Source: Halomonas sp. (lineage in GTDB: Bacteria > Pseudomonadota > Gammaproteobacteria > Pseudomonadales > Oleiphilaceae). Taken from it: a stretch of 9,257 nt of DNA. Location: assembly GCA_007135745.1 (NCBI GenBank), contig SLIH01000033.1, positions 1 through 9,257 on the forward strand, read 5' to 3'. The position numbers and the translations under genes were made by a program. Each line of letters opens with the position of its first letter. Position 1 is the first letter of the stretch. Below, piece by piece: positions 1 through 6,512 of this stretch. Under the pieces are notes generated by a model. That model made no database searches. It had not been told where the DNA came from and saw only the letters and a program-made list of their open reading frames with translations.

Positions 1-1513
1 CCAGAAGGGTTTCAAAATCCCCGGTGGCAGCCCGCAGAGCCCGGCCGTGGCTCAGCGTCTGGCCATTGCACCGGCCATGCTGAAAGAAAAAACCAAGGGC
101 TGTTATCCGGCTCCGGAGCGGATCATGGCAGCAGCCGTGGAAGGCGCCAGCGTAGACGTGGACAACGCCGACCGCATCGAAGCCCGGTACTTTACCGAGA
201 TCGTCTGCGGCCAGGTGGCCAAGAACATGGTCGGCACCTTCTGGTTCGGGCTCAATGCCATCAAGGCCGGCGGCAGCCGCCCCAAGGCCCCCGAACGCTC
301 CAAAGTCAGTAAAGTCGGCATTCTCGGGGCCGGCATGATGGGGGCGGGTATCGCCTACGTCACCGCCAACCGGGGTGTGGAGGTGGTACTCAAGGACGTC
401 TCGAAGGAAAACGCGGAGAAAGGCAAGAGCTACTCCGACAAGATTCTGAGCAAGAAGATTTCCCGGGGCCGCCTTGATGAAGCCGGGAAACAGGCCGTTC
501 TTGACCGGATCAAGGCCACCGACAGCGCCGAGGATCTGGCTGGCTGTGACCTGATCATCGAAGCGGTCTTCGAGGACAGCGACCTTAAGGCCAAGGTGAC
601 CCAGGAGGCCGAGCCCCACCTGATTGAAGGCGGCGTCTTCGCCTCCAACACGTCAACCATCCCGATCACCCAACTGGCGGAAGCCTCCAGCAAGCCAGAG
701 AACTTCATCGGCCTGCATTTCTTCTCACCGGTCGACAAAATGCCGCTGGTGGAGATCATCAAGGGTGAGAAAACCAGTGACGAAACCCTGGCCAAGGCCT
801 TCGATTACGTCATGCAGATCAGCAAGACACCCATCGTGGTCAACGACAGCCGGGGCTTTTTCACCTCGCGGGTATTCGGCACCTTCGTCAACGAAGGCAT
901 TACCCTGCTCTCGGAAGGCTACCACCCATCCTCGGTGGAAAATGCCGCGCTGCTTGCCGGCATGCCGGTCGGGCCGCTGGCCATCTGTGATGAGGTCAGC
1001 CTGACCCTTACCCAGCACATCCGTAACCAGTCGAAAAAGGACACCGAAGCGGCCGGCGGCACCTGGAAGGCGCACCCCGCAGAAGCCGTGATCGACGCCA
1101 TGGTTGACGAGCATGGGCGCAAGGGCAAGGCGGCCGGCGCCGGTTTCTACGAGTATCCCGAAAACGGGAAAAAGTACCTCTGGCCGACGCTGGAAACGCT
1201 TTACGTGGACCAGGACAAGGCCCGAAACGCCGATCTGACGCTACTCAAGGAGCGAATGCTCTTCATCCAGGCCATAGAGACTGTACGCTGCCTGGAGGAA
1301 AATGTCCTGATGGAGGTGCGCGACGCCAACATCGGCAGCATTTTCGGCATCGGATTCGCGGCCTGGAGTGGCGGCGCACTGCAGTACATCAACCAGTATG
1401 GCCTGCGGGCGTTCACCGAACGTGCTGATGAGCTCGCGAAAGCCTATGGCGAGCGGTATGAGCCGCCAAAGCTGCTTCGCGAAAAAGCGGAAAAGAACGA
1501 ACGCTTCGAATAA
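1..1513 (+). CDS. Fatty-acid oxidation complex alpha subunit, 3-hydroxyacyl-CoA dehydrogenase part (5' end outside window)
   Basis: This is the C-terminal part of a FadB/FadJ-type multifunctional enzyme. It oxidises L-3-hydroxyacyl-CoA to 3-ketoacyl-CoA with NAD+ in cytoplasmic beta-oxidation. The frame is open from base 2 to the stop at 1511-1513, giving about 503 residues against roughly 710-730 for the family, so most of the enoyl-CoA hydratase domain lies before the window. The GTG at 47 is internal, not a start. What is visible: the tail of the hydratase and linker (to about base 300); the Rossmann motif GAGMMGAGIA (about bases 328-357); SNTST; the catalytic pair His in GLHFFSP and Glu in MPLVEII, 12 residues apart as in the family; NDSRGFF; and the C-terminal dehydrogenase domains with GKAAGAGFYEYPENG. 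The C-terminal half looks closer to the PA1737 type than to E. coli FadB, so FadB versus FadJ is left open. A thiolase partner would be expected nearby, but none is in view. Confidence 0.93.
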   Translation, partial: QKGFKIPGGSPQSPAVAQRLAIAPAMLKEKTKGCYPAPERIMAAAVEGASVDVDNADRIEARYFTEIVCGQVAKNMVGTFWFGLNAIKAGGSRPKAPERSKVSKVGILGAGMMGAGIAYVTANRGVEVVLKDVSKENAEKGKSYSDKILSKKISRGRLDEAGKQAVLDRIKATDSAEDLAGCDLIIEAVFEDSDLKAKVTQEAEPHLIEGGVFASNTSTIPITQLAEASSKPENFIGLHFFSPVDKMPLVEIIKGEKTSDETLAKAFDYVMQISKTPIVVNDSRGFFTSRVFGTFVNEGITLLSEGYHPSSVENAALLAGMPVGPLAICDEVSLTLTQHIRNQSKKDTEAAGGTWKAHPAEAVIDAMVDEHGRKGKAAGAGFYEYPENGKKYLWPTLETLYVDQDKARNADLTLLKERMLFIQAIETVRCLEENVLMEVRDANIGSIFGIGFAAWSGGALQYINQYGLRAFTERADELAKAYGERYEPPKLLREKAEKNERFE

Positions 1514-1522
1514 AACCCACCG

Positions 1523-1556
1523 GAACAGCAGGCGGCCCAGGGGCCGCCTGCTGTTC
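1523..1556 (+). terminator. Rho-independent terminator of the alpha-subunit gene
   Basis: Perfect 16-bp inverted repeat. The left arm GAACAGCAGGCGGCCC (1523-1538) and right arm GGGCCGCCTGCTGTTC (1541-1556) are separated by only AG, so the real loop is probably 4 nt with 15 pairs. It lies 9 bp after the stop codon. It is followed by TTCTGG rather than a strong T run, so termination strength is uncertain, but stem quality and position support the call. Confidence 0.8.
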
Positions 1557-1805
1557 TTCTGGCCCCTGAAAATGCTGCAGAGATCATGTCACAATACGAA
1601 CAAGCAACAAAGTAAGCGGACAGATCAGCAGTTTCCGTAGTCGTGTCTGTTCTGTGATTATCTGATGAAAATATGTTAACCGGCTGGCCCTGCCGTCTCA
1701 CCTCCCCTAGAATAAAACTCAGAATAATCCACCCTGAACTTTGACTCTGCGGGGCGATCCCTTTCAGAGTACCAGTAGATACTGCAACGCAGGAGTACGA
1801 TCATC

Positions 1806-3965
1806 TTGAGTAACCTCAACCTGCATCGATCAAGAACCATCGCCTCAATACTCTGGACGGTCTGCCTGCTGGTCCTGATTTCTCTGCCAGCACACGGGAA
1901 AATCGACCCACGAGGCGTCTATCAGCCCGTAGAACCGACGGCTGACCAGTCCCGTGCCAACATCCTTATTGCCCGGCAACTGCAGTTCGGGCACTACGTC
2001 GACAAAAAGGTCGACGAAGATGTCGCCAGCCGTGCCCTGGACGCCTATCTCGATCAGCTCGACAAACAGCGCCTCTACTTCCTCGAGTCAGACATCGAGG
2101 AATTCGAACGCCACCGCGGCGACATGGAACGGGCTCTGAAATCCGGCCGCCTGGACATCCCCTTCCGCATCTACAACCGCTTCCAGCAGCGCACCATCGA
2201 ACGGCTCGAATTTGCCCTGTCGCTGATTGAAGATGGCATCGACGAGTTCGATTTTGATGGCGATGAGGAATACAAGCTCGACCGCAGCGAGGCCGACTGG
2301 GCCAGCGATCGCGAAGCGCTGGACGTGGTCTGGCAGGACCACCTGCGCAATGCGGTTCTTAACATGCGCCTGGACGACCAGGACGACGAAGCGATCCAGT
2401 CCACTCTCAAACGCCGCTACGAAAGCCGCCTTAACCGGGTTTTCGAACCACGCAGCGAGGATGCGTTCCAGTCCTGGATGAACGCCTTCACTCGGCTCTG
2501 GGACCCGCACACCCAATACCTGTCACCCCGGAGCTCCGAGAACTTCAACATCAACATGAGCCTGTCTCTCGAAGGCATCGGGGCCGTGCTGCAATCCGAG
2601 AACGAATACACCAAGGTCATGCGGATTGTTCCCGGTGGCCCGGCCGACCAACAGGGTGAACTCGGTCCGGCGGACCGCATCATTGGCGTTGGCCAGGAAG
2701 GGGATGATCACATGGTCAATGTGATTGGCTGGCGCCTGGACGAAGTGGTTGACCTGATTCGTGGTCCCAAGGAATCCAAGGTGCGCCTGGAGGTCATCCC
2801 AGCCGGCGCAACCAATGAAATGTCCACCACGGAAATCGAAATCGTGCGCGACGAAGTGGCACTGGAGGAGCAGGCAGCCCAGAGTCACATGCTTGAACAG
2901 GAGCGCGACGGTCACCCGTGGAACGTGGGCGTTATCGAAATACCAACATTCTACGCCGACCTGGAAGCCGCCCGTGCCGGGGATTCCGATTACCGCAGCA
3001 CCACGCGCGACGTGCGCAAGCTCATCGACAATCTCAAAGATGACGGCATGGATGGGCTGGTGATTGATCTGCGCAACAACGGCGGTGGCGCCCTGTCCGA
3101 AGCCAATGCCCTGGTCAGCCTCTTTGTTGAAGCTGGCCCCACCGTCCAGGTGCGCGGTGCCGATGGCTCCGTTCAGGTCTTTGAGGAGAACAACACCGAC
3201 GTGGCCTGGGATGGCCCCGTCATCGTGCTGGTCAATGGGCTCAGCGCCTCGGCCTCGGAGATCTTCGCCGGTGCCATGCAAGACTACGGGCGCGCCCTGG
3301 TCATGGGCTCACAGACCTTCGGCAAGGGCACGGTACAGGCCGTGCGCCCGCTCAACCACGGCCAACTGAAGATTACACAGTCCAAGTTCTACCGCATCTC
3401 CGGTGACAGCACCCAGAGCCGAGGCGTTGTTCCGGACATCGAGGTCCCGAGCCGCATCCGCCGCTCCCAGATCGGCGAAGCCGCGCTTGATGATGCCCTG
3501 GCATGGGAGCAGATTGATGGCTTGGATCACCAGGTCTATTTCGATTTCTCCGGGGTGCTCGACAACATTCGCGAACGCCACCACGAGCGCTTTTCACGGG
3601 TGCCGGAATACCAGTTGCTGCTTCGCGAAATCGAGCTGATGGAAGACCGGGAAAACCGCACCCACGTAAGCCTCAACGCGGACAAGCGACGCGCGGAGCA
3701 AGACGAACTCCAGCAACGGCAGCTGGCCATCGTCAATGAGCGCCGTCAGCTCCAGGACAAAGAGCCATTTGATGACTGGAAAGCCTACGAGGAAGACGCC
3801 GAGGCCAACCGGGCCATGGCTCGACGCAGTCGCATGAGCGAAGACGGACCGGACTTTGTCATTCGCGAAAGCTCTAACGTGCTCGCCGATCTCCTAGAAA
3901 AGGACAAAGGCTTCGCCTCCATCTTTCACGACCGTGATGGCACGGAAGCAGCCGCACGCGATTGA
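1806..3965 (+). CDS. prc: Carboxy-terminal processing (tail-specific) protease Prc/Tsp, S41A family
   Basis: Periplasmic serine protease that degrades or trims proteins from the C-terminus. In E. coli it works with NlpI on peptidoglycan hydrolases and FtsI, and in Pseudomonas it is linked to MucA turnover. The start is TTG at 1806, chosen because AGGAG at 1791-1795 sits 10 nt upstream and a signal peptide follows: basic n-region to R10, hydrophobic I12-L27, likely cleavage after AHG (31/32). Then come the N-terminal helical domain (about 40-240), a PDZ domain (about 250-335), and the catalytic core with NNGGG, SASAS and FGKGTVQ. S482, K507 and D493 have the spacing of E. coli S452/K477 and the Asp 11 residues after the Ser. 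The charged C-terminal domain (about 580-719) matches the DUF3340-type tail. At 719 aa it is slightly longer than E. coli Prc (682). It looks monocistronic, between terminators, with a 249-bp upstream gap that is AT-richer than the genes. Confidence 0.95.
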   Translation: MSNLNLHRSRTIASILWTVCLLVLISLPAHGKIDPRGVYQPVEPTADQSRANILIARQLQFGHYVDKKVDEDVASRALDAYLDQLDKQRLYFLESDIEEFERHRGDMERALKSGRLDIPFRIYNRFQQRTIERLEFALSLIEDGIDEFDFDGDEEYKLDRSEADWASDREALDVVWQDHLRNAVLNMRLDDQDDEAIQSTLKRRYESRLNRVFEPRSEDAFQSWMNAFTRLWDPHTQYLSPRSSENFNINMSLSLEGIGAVLQSENEYTKVMRIVPGGPADQQGELGPADRIIGVGQEGDDHMVNVIGWRLDEVVDLIRGPKESKVRLEVIPAGATNEMSTTEIEIVRDEVALEEQAAQSHMLEQERDGHPWNVGVIEIPTFYADLEAARAGDSDYRSTTRDVRKLIDNLKDDGMDGLVIDLRNNGGGALSEANALVSLFVEAGPTVQVRGADGSVQVFEENNTDVAWDGPVIVLVNGLSASASEIFAGAMQDYGRALVMGSQTFGKGTVQAVRPLNHGQLKITQSKFYRISGDSTQSRGVVPDIEVPSRIRRSQIGEAALDDALAWEQIDGLDHQVYFDFSGVLDNIRERHHERFSRVPEYQLLLREIELMEDRENRTHVSLNADKRRAEQDELQQRQLAIVNERRQLQDKEPFDDWKAYEEDAEANRAMARRSRMSEDGPDFVIRESSNVLADLLEKDKGFASIFHDRDGTEAAARD

Positions 3966-3972
3966 CCCTTCC

Positions 3973-3997
3973 GACCCCGCCCCTATCGGGCGGGGTC
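3973..3997 (+). terminator. Rho-independent terminator of prc
   Basis: GACCCCGCCC (3973-3982) and GGGCGGGGTC (3988-3997) form a perfect 10-bp GC stem around the loop CTATC. It begins 7 bp after the prc stop codon. The downstream ATGTTATT is only modestly T-rich. Confidence 0.8.
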
Positions 3998-4071
3998 ATG
4001 TTATTCCCATACTTCTCGTCTAGAATGTAATGTACTGAACCGGCAACCCTAATCCCGGCGGGAGTTCGTTA

Positions 4072-4998
4072 ATGGCCAGCGATGACGAGAAATCCGAAGC
4101 GATCGAAGCCCTGCTCAAGGATTCCCTGCATGCCCTGGAATCCCTGGAAGAGTTTCAGCGCATAGAAGATGAAGAGCGCGCCGAGATGGGCGATACCCGC
4201 TTTGATGAAAGGGAGAGCGAGGAAACCGACGAGACCGAAGACGCGCCGGAAGAGCCGGAGGCTGACGAAACAAGAGGCTCGGAACCCTCGCTGCTCAACC
4301 GGCTCGCCGGGTACACCGGTTCCGCCTACAAACTCGCCAGACGCACCACCGGAACGTCCCTGAAAGTCGGACGCAAGCTGATGAACAATCAGGATCAGCT
4401 TCGCATGATGCTCGCCGCCGGTGAATCCCTGCGCGATCTCAGAGAAGTCGCCGGCCTGACCGTCAACGACCTCAGCGATGCCCTGAACATCAAGGACAAA
4501 ACACTGCTGGAAGCCGTCGAGGACGGCACGGCAACCCTCTCATTTGAATTGATCCTGCGCCTGGCCGCGGTACTGGCAAGAAATGATCCAGTCCCCTTCA
4601 TCCTCAAGTACACCCGTACCTACAGCCCGGAAACCTGGCGCGTGCTCAGTGACTGGGGCGTGGGCCGCCTGCCCCTGCACTTTGAAAGGGAACGCAAGTT
4701 CATCAATATCTATCGAGGCCACGATGAAGCGCGTGACCTGTCCGACGAAGGCTTCGACAAGGTATTGGATTTCACCCGCAAATCGTTCGAGATGTCACTG
4801 CACTTCGTCGCCGAGCAGGAAAAGGAGCTCAACAAGGCACTGGACGAATTGGAAGCGGAGCAGCAGGCCGCCATCAATGAAGGACGCACGCCGGTTACTC
4901 CCAAGCGCGAACGACGGCACAAGAATCAAAACAAAGCCGAAGAGGAAACCGCCAAATCCGGGAAAAACCGGAGACGCAAAGGCAGCAGCAAGAAGTAA
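4072..4998 (+). CDS. Xre-type helix-turn-helix protein with acidic N-terminus and basic C-terminus, function unknown
   Basis: A 308-aa protein, probably DNA-binding and cytoplasmic; no signal peptide or membrane segment is seen. Residues 1-70 are strongly acidic (runs such as EESEETDETEDAPEEPE-like composition). Residues 73-105 form a basic, amphipathic-looking stretch. Residues about 117-171 read as an Xre/Cro-like HTH: SLRDLREVAGLTVNDLSDAL, then IKDKTLLEAVEDG and a hydrophobic helix. A segment with conserved-looking aromatics (about 178-225) follows, then a likely coiled coil (about 236-268), then a Lys/Arg-rich tail (271-308). The ATG is preceded by GGAG at 4061-4064, 7 nt away. TAGAAT at 4021-4026 could be a -10 box, but no convincing -35 is seen. 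It stands alone between the prc terminator and the convergent mtnA. I do not recognise a named orthologue. It may be a regulator or nucleoid-associated factor, but no target is evident. Confidence 0.85.
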   Translation: MASDDEKSEAIEALLKDSLHALESLEEFQRIEDEERAEMGDTRFDERESEETDETEDAPEEPEADETRGSEPSLLNRLAGYTGSAYKLARRTTGTSLKVGRKLMNNQDQLRMMLAAGESLRDLREVAGLTVNDLSDALNIKDKTLLEAVEDGTATLSFELILRLAAVLARNDPVPFILKYTRTYSPETWRVLSDWGVGRLPLHFERERKFINIYRGHDEARDLSDEGFDKVLDFTRKSFEMSLHFVAEQEKELNKALDELEAEQQAAINEGRTPVTPKRERRHKNQNKAEEETAKSGKNRRRKGSSKK

Positions 4999-5004
4999 AG
5001 CCGG

Positions 5005-5028
5005 GGCGGCGCCTGCTCAGGCGTCGCC
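5005..5028. terminator. Shared hairpin between the convergent HTH gene and mtnA, across the mtnA stop codon
   Basis: GGCGGCGCCTG (5005-5015) pairs with CAGGCGTCGCC (5018-5028), 11 positions with one G-U/A-C type mismatch and a very short loop. It falls 7 bp after the HTH-protein stop and includes the last codons and TGA (5017-5019) of mtnA on the other strand. T runs are weak on both sides, so a bidirectional terminator is plausible but unproven. Confidence 0.45.
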
Positions 5029-6081
5029 GCGAAATGCTTTCATAGTCTCCCGCGAAGGAGAGCGGATCACGCCCCGATCCGTCACGATCGCATCGATCAG
5101 ATTCGCCGGCGTCACATCGAAAACCGGATTGAAAACACGGGTATCCTCCGGGGCCACCCGACGCTCACCCGCATAGCACAGCTCCGCCGCCTCTCGCTCC
5201 TCAATCGCAATATCCGCTCCACTGGCCGTTTGCATGTCCACCGTCGACGACGGCGCAACCACCATAAACCCCACCCCGTAATGACGGGCCAGAACCGCCA
5301 ACGGCAGCGTCCCGATCTTATTCGCCACATCACCATTGGCGGCAATCCGGTCCGCCCCCACCACAACCCAGCTCACCTCACCACTGGCCAGCAAGGTCGC
5401 TGCGGCGCTGTCCGCATTGAGCCGATGGGGAATCCCCTCCCGCGCCAGTTCCCAGGCGGTCAACCGACTGCCCTGCAACCAGGGCCGCGTCTCATCAACA
5501 AAAACTTCCCGCAACTGACGCCGCTCACTCAACGTACGAATAACGCCCAGGGCCGTACCATGGCCACCCGTCGCCAGAGCGCCGGTATTACAATGGGTCA
5601 GAACAGAAAAAGGCCCCGCGCCCTGCTCCGCGATCAGATCACAACCCAGAGCGCCCATGCGCACACAGGCATCGTGATCCTCCGAATGAATCTGCTGCGC
5701 CTCCTCCTCCAGAGCCTCCAGGGCAGCCTCCGCCCTCAATTCCGGCCCCAGGGCCGCCGACATCCGGTCCAACGCCCAGAAAAGATTCACCGCCGTCGGC
5801 CGCGACTCACGCAGGTGCCGCATGGCCGTGGTGATGATCTCCTTCCAATCCGCCTTCCCCACAGCCTCCCGCGCCGCCAGAACCACTCCGTAGGCCGCCG
5901 CAATCCCAATCGCCGGCGCACCACGTACCTGCATCGAAGCAATCGCCTCATATACCGCGTCGGCACCGTCACAGATATTCCACCGCTCCTCCCCGGGGAG
6001 CAGGCGCTGATCCAGGACTTCCAGGGTTTTACCGGTCCAGCGGAACGGCACGACCGTTTCAGGGGTCGCAAACTGCGGCAT
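5017..6081 (-). CDS. mtnA: S-methyl-5-thioribose-1-phosphate isomerase
   Basis: Converts 5-methylthioribose-1-phosphate (aldose) to 5-methylthioribulose-1-phosphate in methionine salvage in the cytoplasm; eIF-2B-related fold. At 354 aa it is the normal length for the family. Visible motifs: RGAPAIG (53-59), THCNTGALAT with the catalytic Cys at 164, RPWLQGSRLTAWEL, and GADRIAANGDVANKIGT with the catalytic Asp at 244; both residues lie close to C160 and D240 of the Bacillus enzyme. The ATG at 6081 is preceded on the minus strand by GGAG 8 nt upstream. It is divergent from mtaD, whose product feeds the same route, rather than co-oriented as in Pseudomonas. The two are separated by 431 bp holding a palindromic element. 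The later salvage enzymes (mtnBCD) are not in this window. Confidence 0.95.
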   Translation of the reverse strand: MPQFATPETVVPFRWTGKTLEVLDQRLLPGEERWNICDGADAVYEAIASMQVRGAPAIGIAAAYGVVLAAREAVGKADWKEIITTAMRHLRESRPTAVNLFWALDRMSAALGPELRAEAALEALEEEAQQIHSEDHDACVRMGALGCDLIAEQGAGPFSVLTHCNTGALATGGHGTALGVIRTLSERRQLREVFVDETRPWLQGSRLTAWELAREGIPHRLNADSAAATLLASGEVSWVVVGADRIAANGDVANKIGTLPLAVLARHYGVGFMVVAPSSTVDMQTASGADIAIEEREAAELCYAGERRVAPEDTRVFNPVFDVTPANLIDAIVTDRGVIRSPSRETMKAFRGDA

Positions 6082-6140
6082 ATTGAAATCTCCGGCCTTT
6101 AGGAGGTTGCTGCGATGTCAACATTGAAACAAAGCGTCCC

Positions 6141-6168
6141 ATTGTAACTCTAGGGAGCCTCTGATTAA
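6141..6168 (-). promoter_or_regulatory. Candidate mtnA promoter whose -35 box lies inside the mobile element
   Basis: On the minus strand, TACAAT (6146-6141) resembles a sigma70 -10 box (5 of 6). TTAATC (6168-6163) lies 16 bp upstream and matches the -35 consensus at only 3 of 6. It would put transcription start about 50 nt before the mtnA ATG. The -35 lies within the left terminal repeat of the element. A perfect TTGACA also exists at 6121-6116 on this strand, but nothing like a -10 lies at the right distance. Tentative. Confidence 0.25.
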
Positions 6169-6185
6169 GTCCCGAATCGCCTCTG
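6153..6185 (+). repeat. Left terminal inverted repeat of the MITE-like element
   Basis: 33 bp, beginning GGGAGCC and ending CCTCTG at 6180-6185. It is identical to the inverted right end for the first 22 positions, with two mismatches further in (A versus G and G versus A). Confidence 0.85.
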
Positions 6186-6284
6186 CGTGACCTGGAGCCT
6201 GCAGGTGCAAGGCACAGGTCGCAGCCAATGGCCGTAGCCCTTGGCAAGACCTGTAACGCCGCAGGTGCAGGCTCCAGGCCACGC
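6185..6284. repeat. Inner 100-bp hairpin, apparently a separate insertion
   Basis: GCGTGACCTGGAGCCTGCA (6185-6203) is the inverted complement of TGCAGGCTCCAGGCCACGC (6266-6284) except for one position. Further in, ACAGGTC faces GACCTGT, and GCCAA faces TTGGC around a GC-rich loop, so the whole segment can fold into one long imperfect hairpin. It interrupts the palindrome of the surrounding element: bases 6185 and 6292 join cleanly when it is removed. No coding frame and no integron attC-type core sites are visible. Confidence 0.75.
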
Positions 6285-6291
6285 CCTTCGG

Positions 6292-6387
6292 GGCTTTCAG
6301 AGCAATCCACATTCCGCGTTGCGACTTTTTGAAAGACCCCGGTATTCCTGCAAAGTCGCGCCTTGATTGTGAATCGCTCTGAAAGCC
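6292..6387. repeat. Body palindrome of the MITE-like element
   Basis: GGCTTTCAGAGCAATCCAC (6292-6310) is the inverted complement of 6369-6387 with two mismatches. Further in, GCGACTTT (6321-6328) faces AAAGTCGC (6352-6359), leaving a loop of about 23 nt. The right arm runs straight into the right terminal repeat, so the right half of the element is one continuous arm of about 68 nt. Confidence 0.8.
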
Positions 6388-6419
6388 AGAGGTGATCCGG
6401 GACTTAATCAGAGGCTCCC
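6387..6419 (-). repeat. Right terminal inverted repeat of the MITE-like element
   Basis: Inverted copy of the left end (31 of 33 positions), ending GGCTCCC directly before TA at 6420-6421. It lies 93 bp before the mtaD start. Confidence 0.85.
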
Positions 6420-6429
6420 TAAAGGGGCG

Positions 6430-6459
6430 CTGTGAGACGACAGCCTGCTTCGTTATACT
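6430..6459 (+). promoter_or_regulatory. Candidate promoter of the mtaD-ubiG-mupP operon
   Basis: TATACT at 6454-6459 is a good sigma70 -10 box (5 of 6 to TATAAT). CTGTGA at 6430-6435, 18 bp upstream, is a weak -35 (3 of 6). Transcription would start near 6466, about 47 nt before the mtaD ATG. The site is just outside the right end of the mobile element, so the operon promoter itself seems not to be interrupted. Confidence 0.35.
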
Positions 6460-6512
6460 TCGTCCCAGCCTTGCACCCTGATCAACCGACCAGACAAGGA
6501 AAGGTTCCGTTT

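Larger units (their letters stand above)
6153..6419. mobile_element. Non-coding MITE-like palindromic element, 267 bp, flanked by TA
   Basis: The ends are GGGAGCCTCTGATTAAGTCC (6153 on) and its complement ending at 6419. Over 33 bp the two ends differ at only two positions. TA stands immediately outside each end (6151-6152 and 6420-6421), consistent with insertion into TA with duplication, as in IS630/Tc1-like and some IS5-family elements. Because TA is self-complementary, it could instead be part of the repeat. No reading frame inside resembles a transposase, so movement would need an enzyme supplied elsewhere. Removing the element would leave a 162-bp intergenic region between mtnA and mtaD. 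The family cannot be named without a search. Confidence 0.75.

Noticed and set aside
47..49. GTG at 47 as the true start of the first gene
   Set aside because: The frame is open to base 2 and the residues before it fit the hydratase-domain end of the alpha subunit; the gene is cut by the window edge.
2523..3281. 252-codon open frame on the minus strand inside prc
   Set aside because: Lies opposite the PDZ and protease core of prc; no domain or start signal.
5230..6102. 290-codon open frame on the plus strand opposite mtnA
   Set aside because: Arg/His/Pro-rich product typical of antisense frames; mtnA on the other strand has all catalytic motifs and family length.
6185..6284. Integron attC site, riboswitch or CRISPR repeat as an explanation for the inner hairpin
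   Set aside because: No attC core-site motifs, no integrase nearby, no repeat-spacer periodicity, and no recognisable riboswitch core; the inverted repeat is better explained as a foldback insertion.
6059..6310. Minus-strand open frames of 64-83 codons across the intergenic element
   Set aside because: They consist of translated terminal repeat and hairpin sequence, with no transposase-like features.
6432..6512. N-terminal extension of mtaD from GTG at 6432
   Set aside because: Adds 27 residues not typical of the family, has no ribosome site, and covers the candidate -10 box; ATG at 6513 has AAGG at good spacing.
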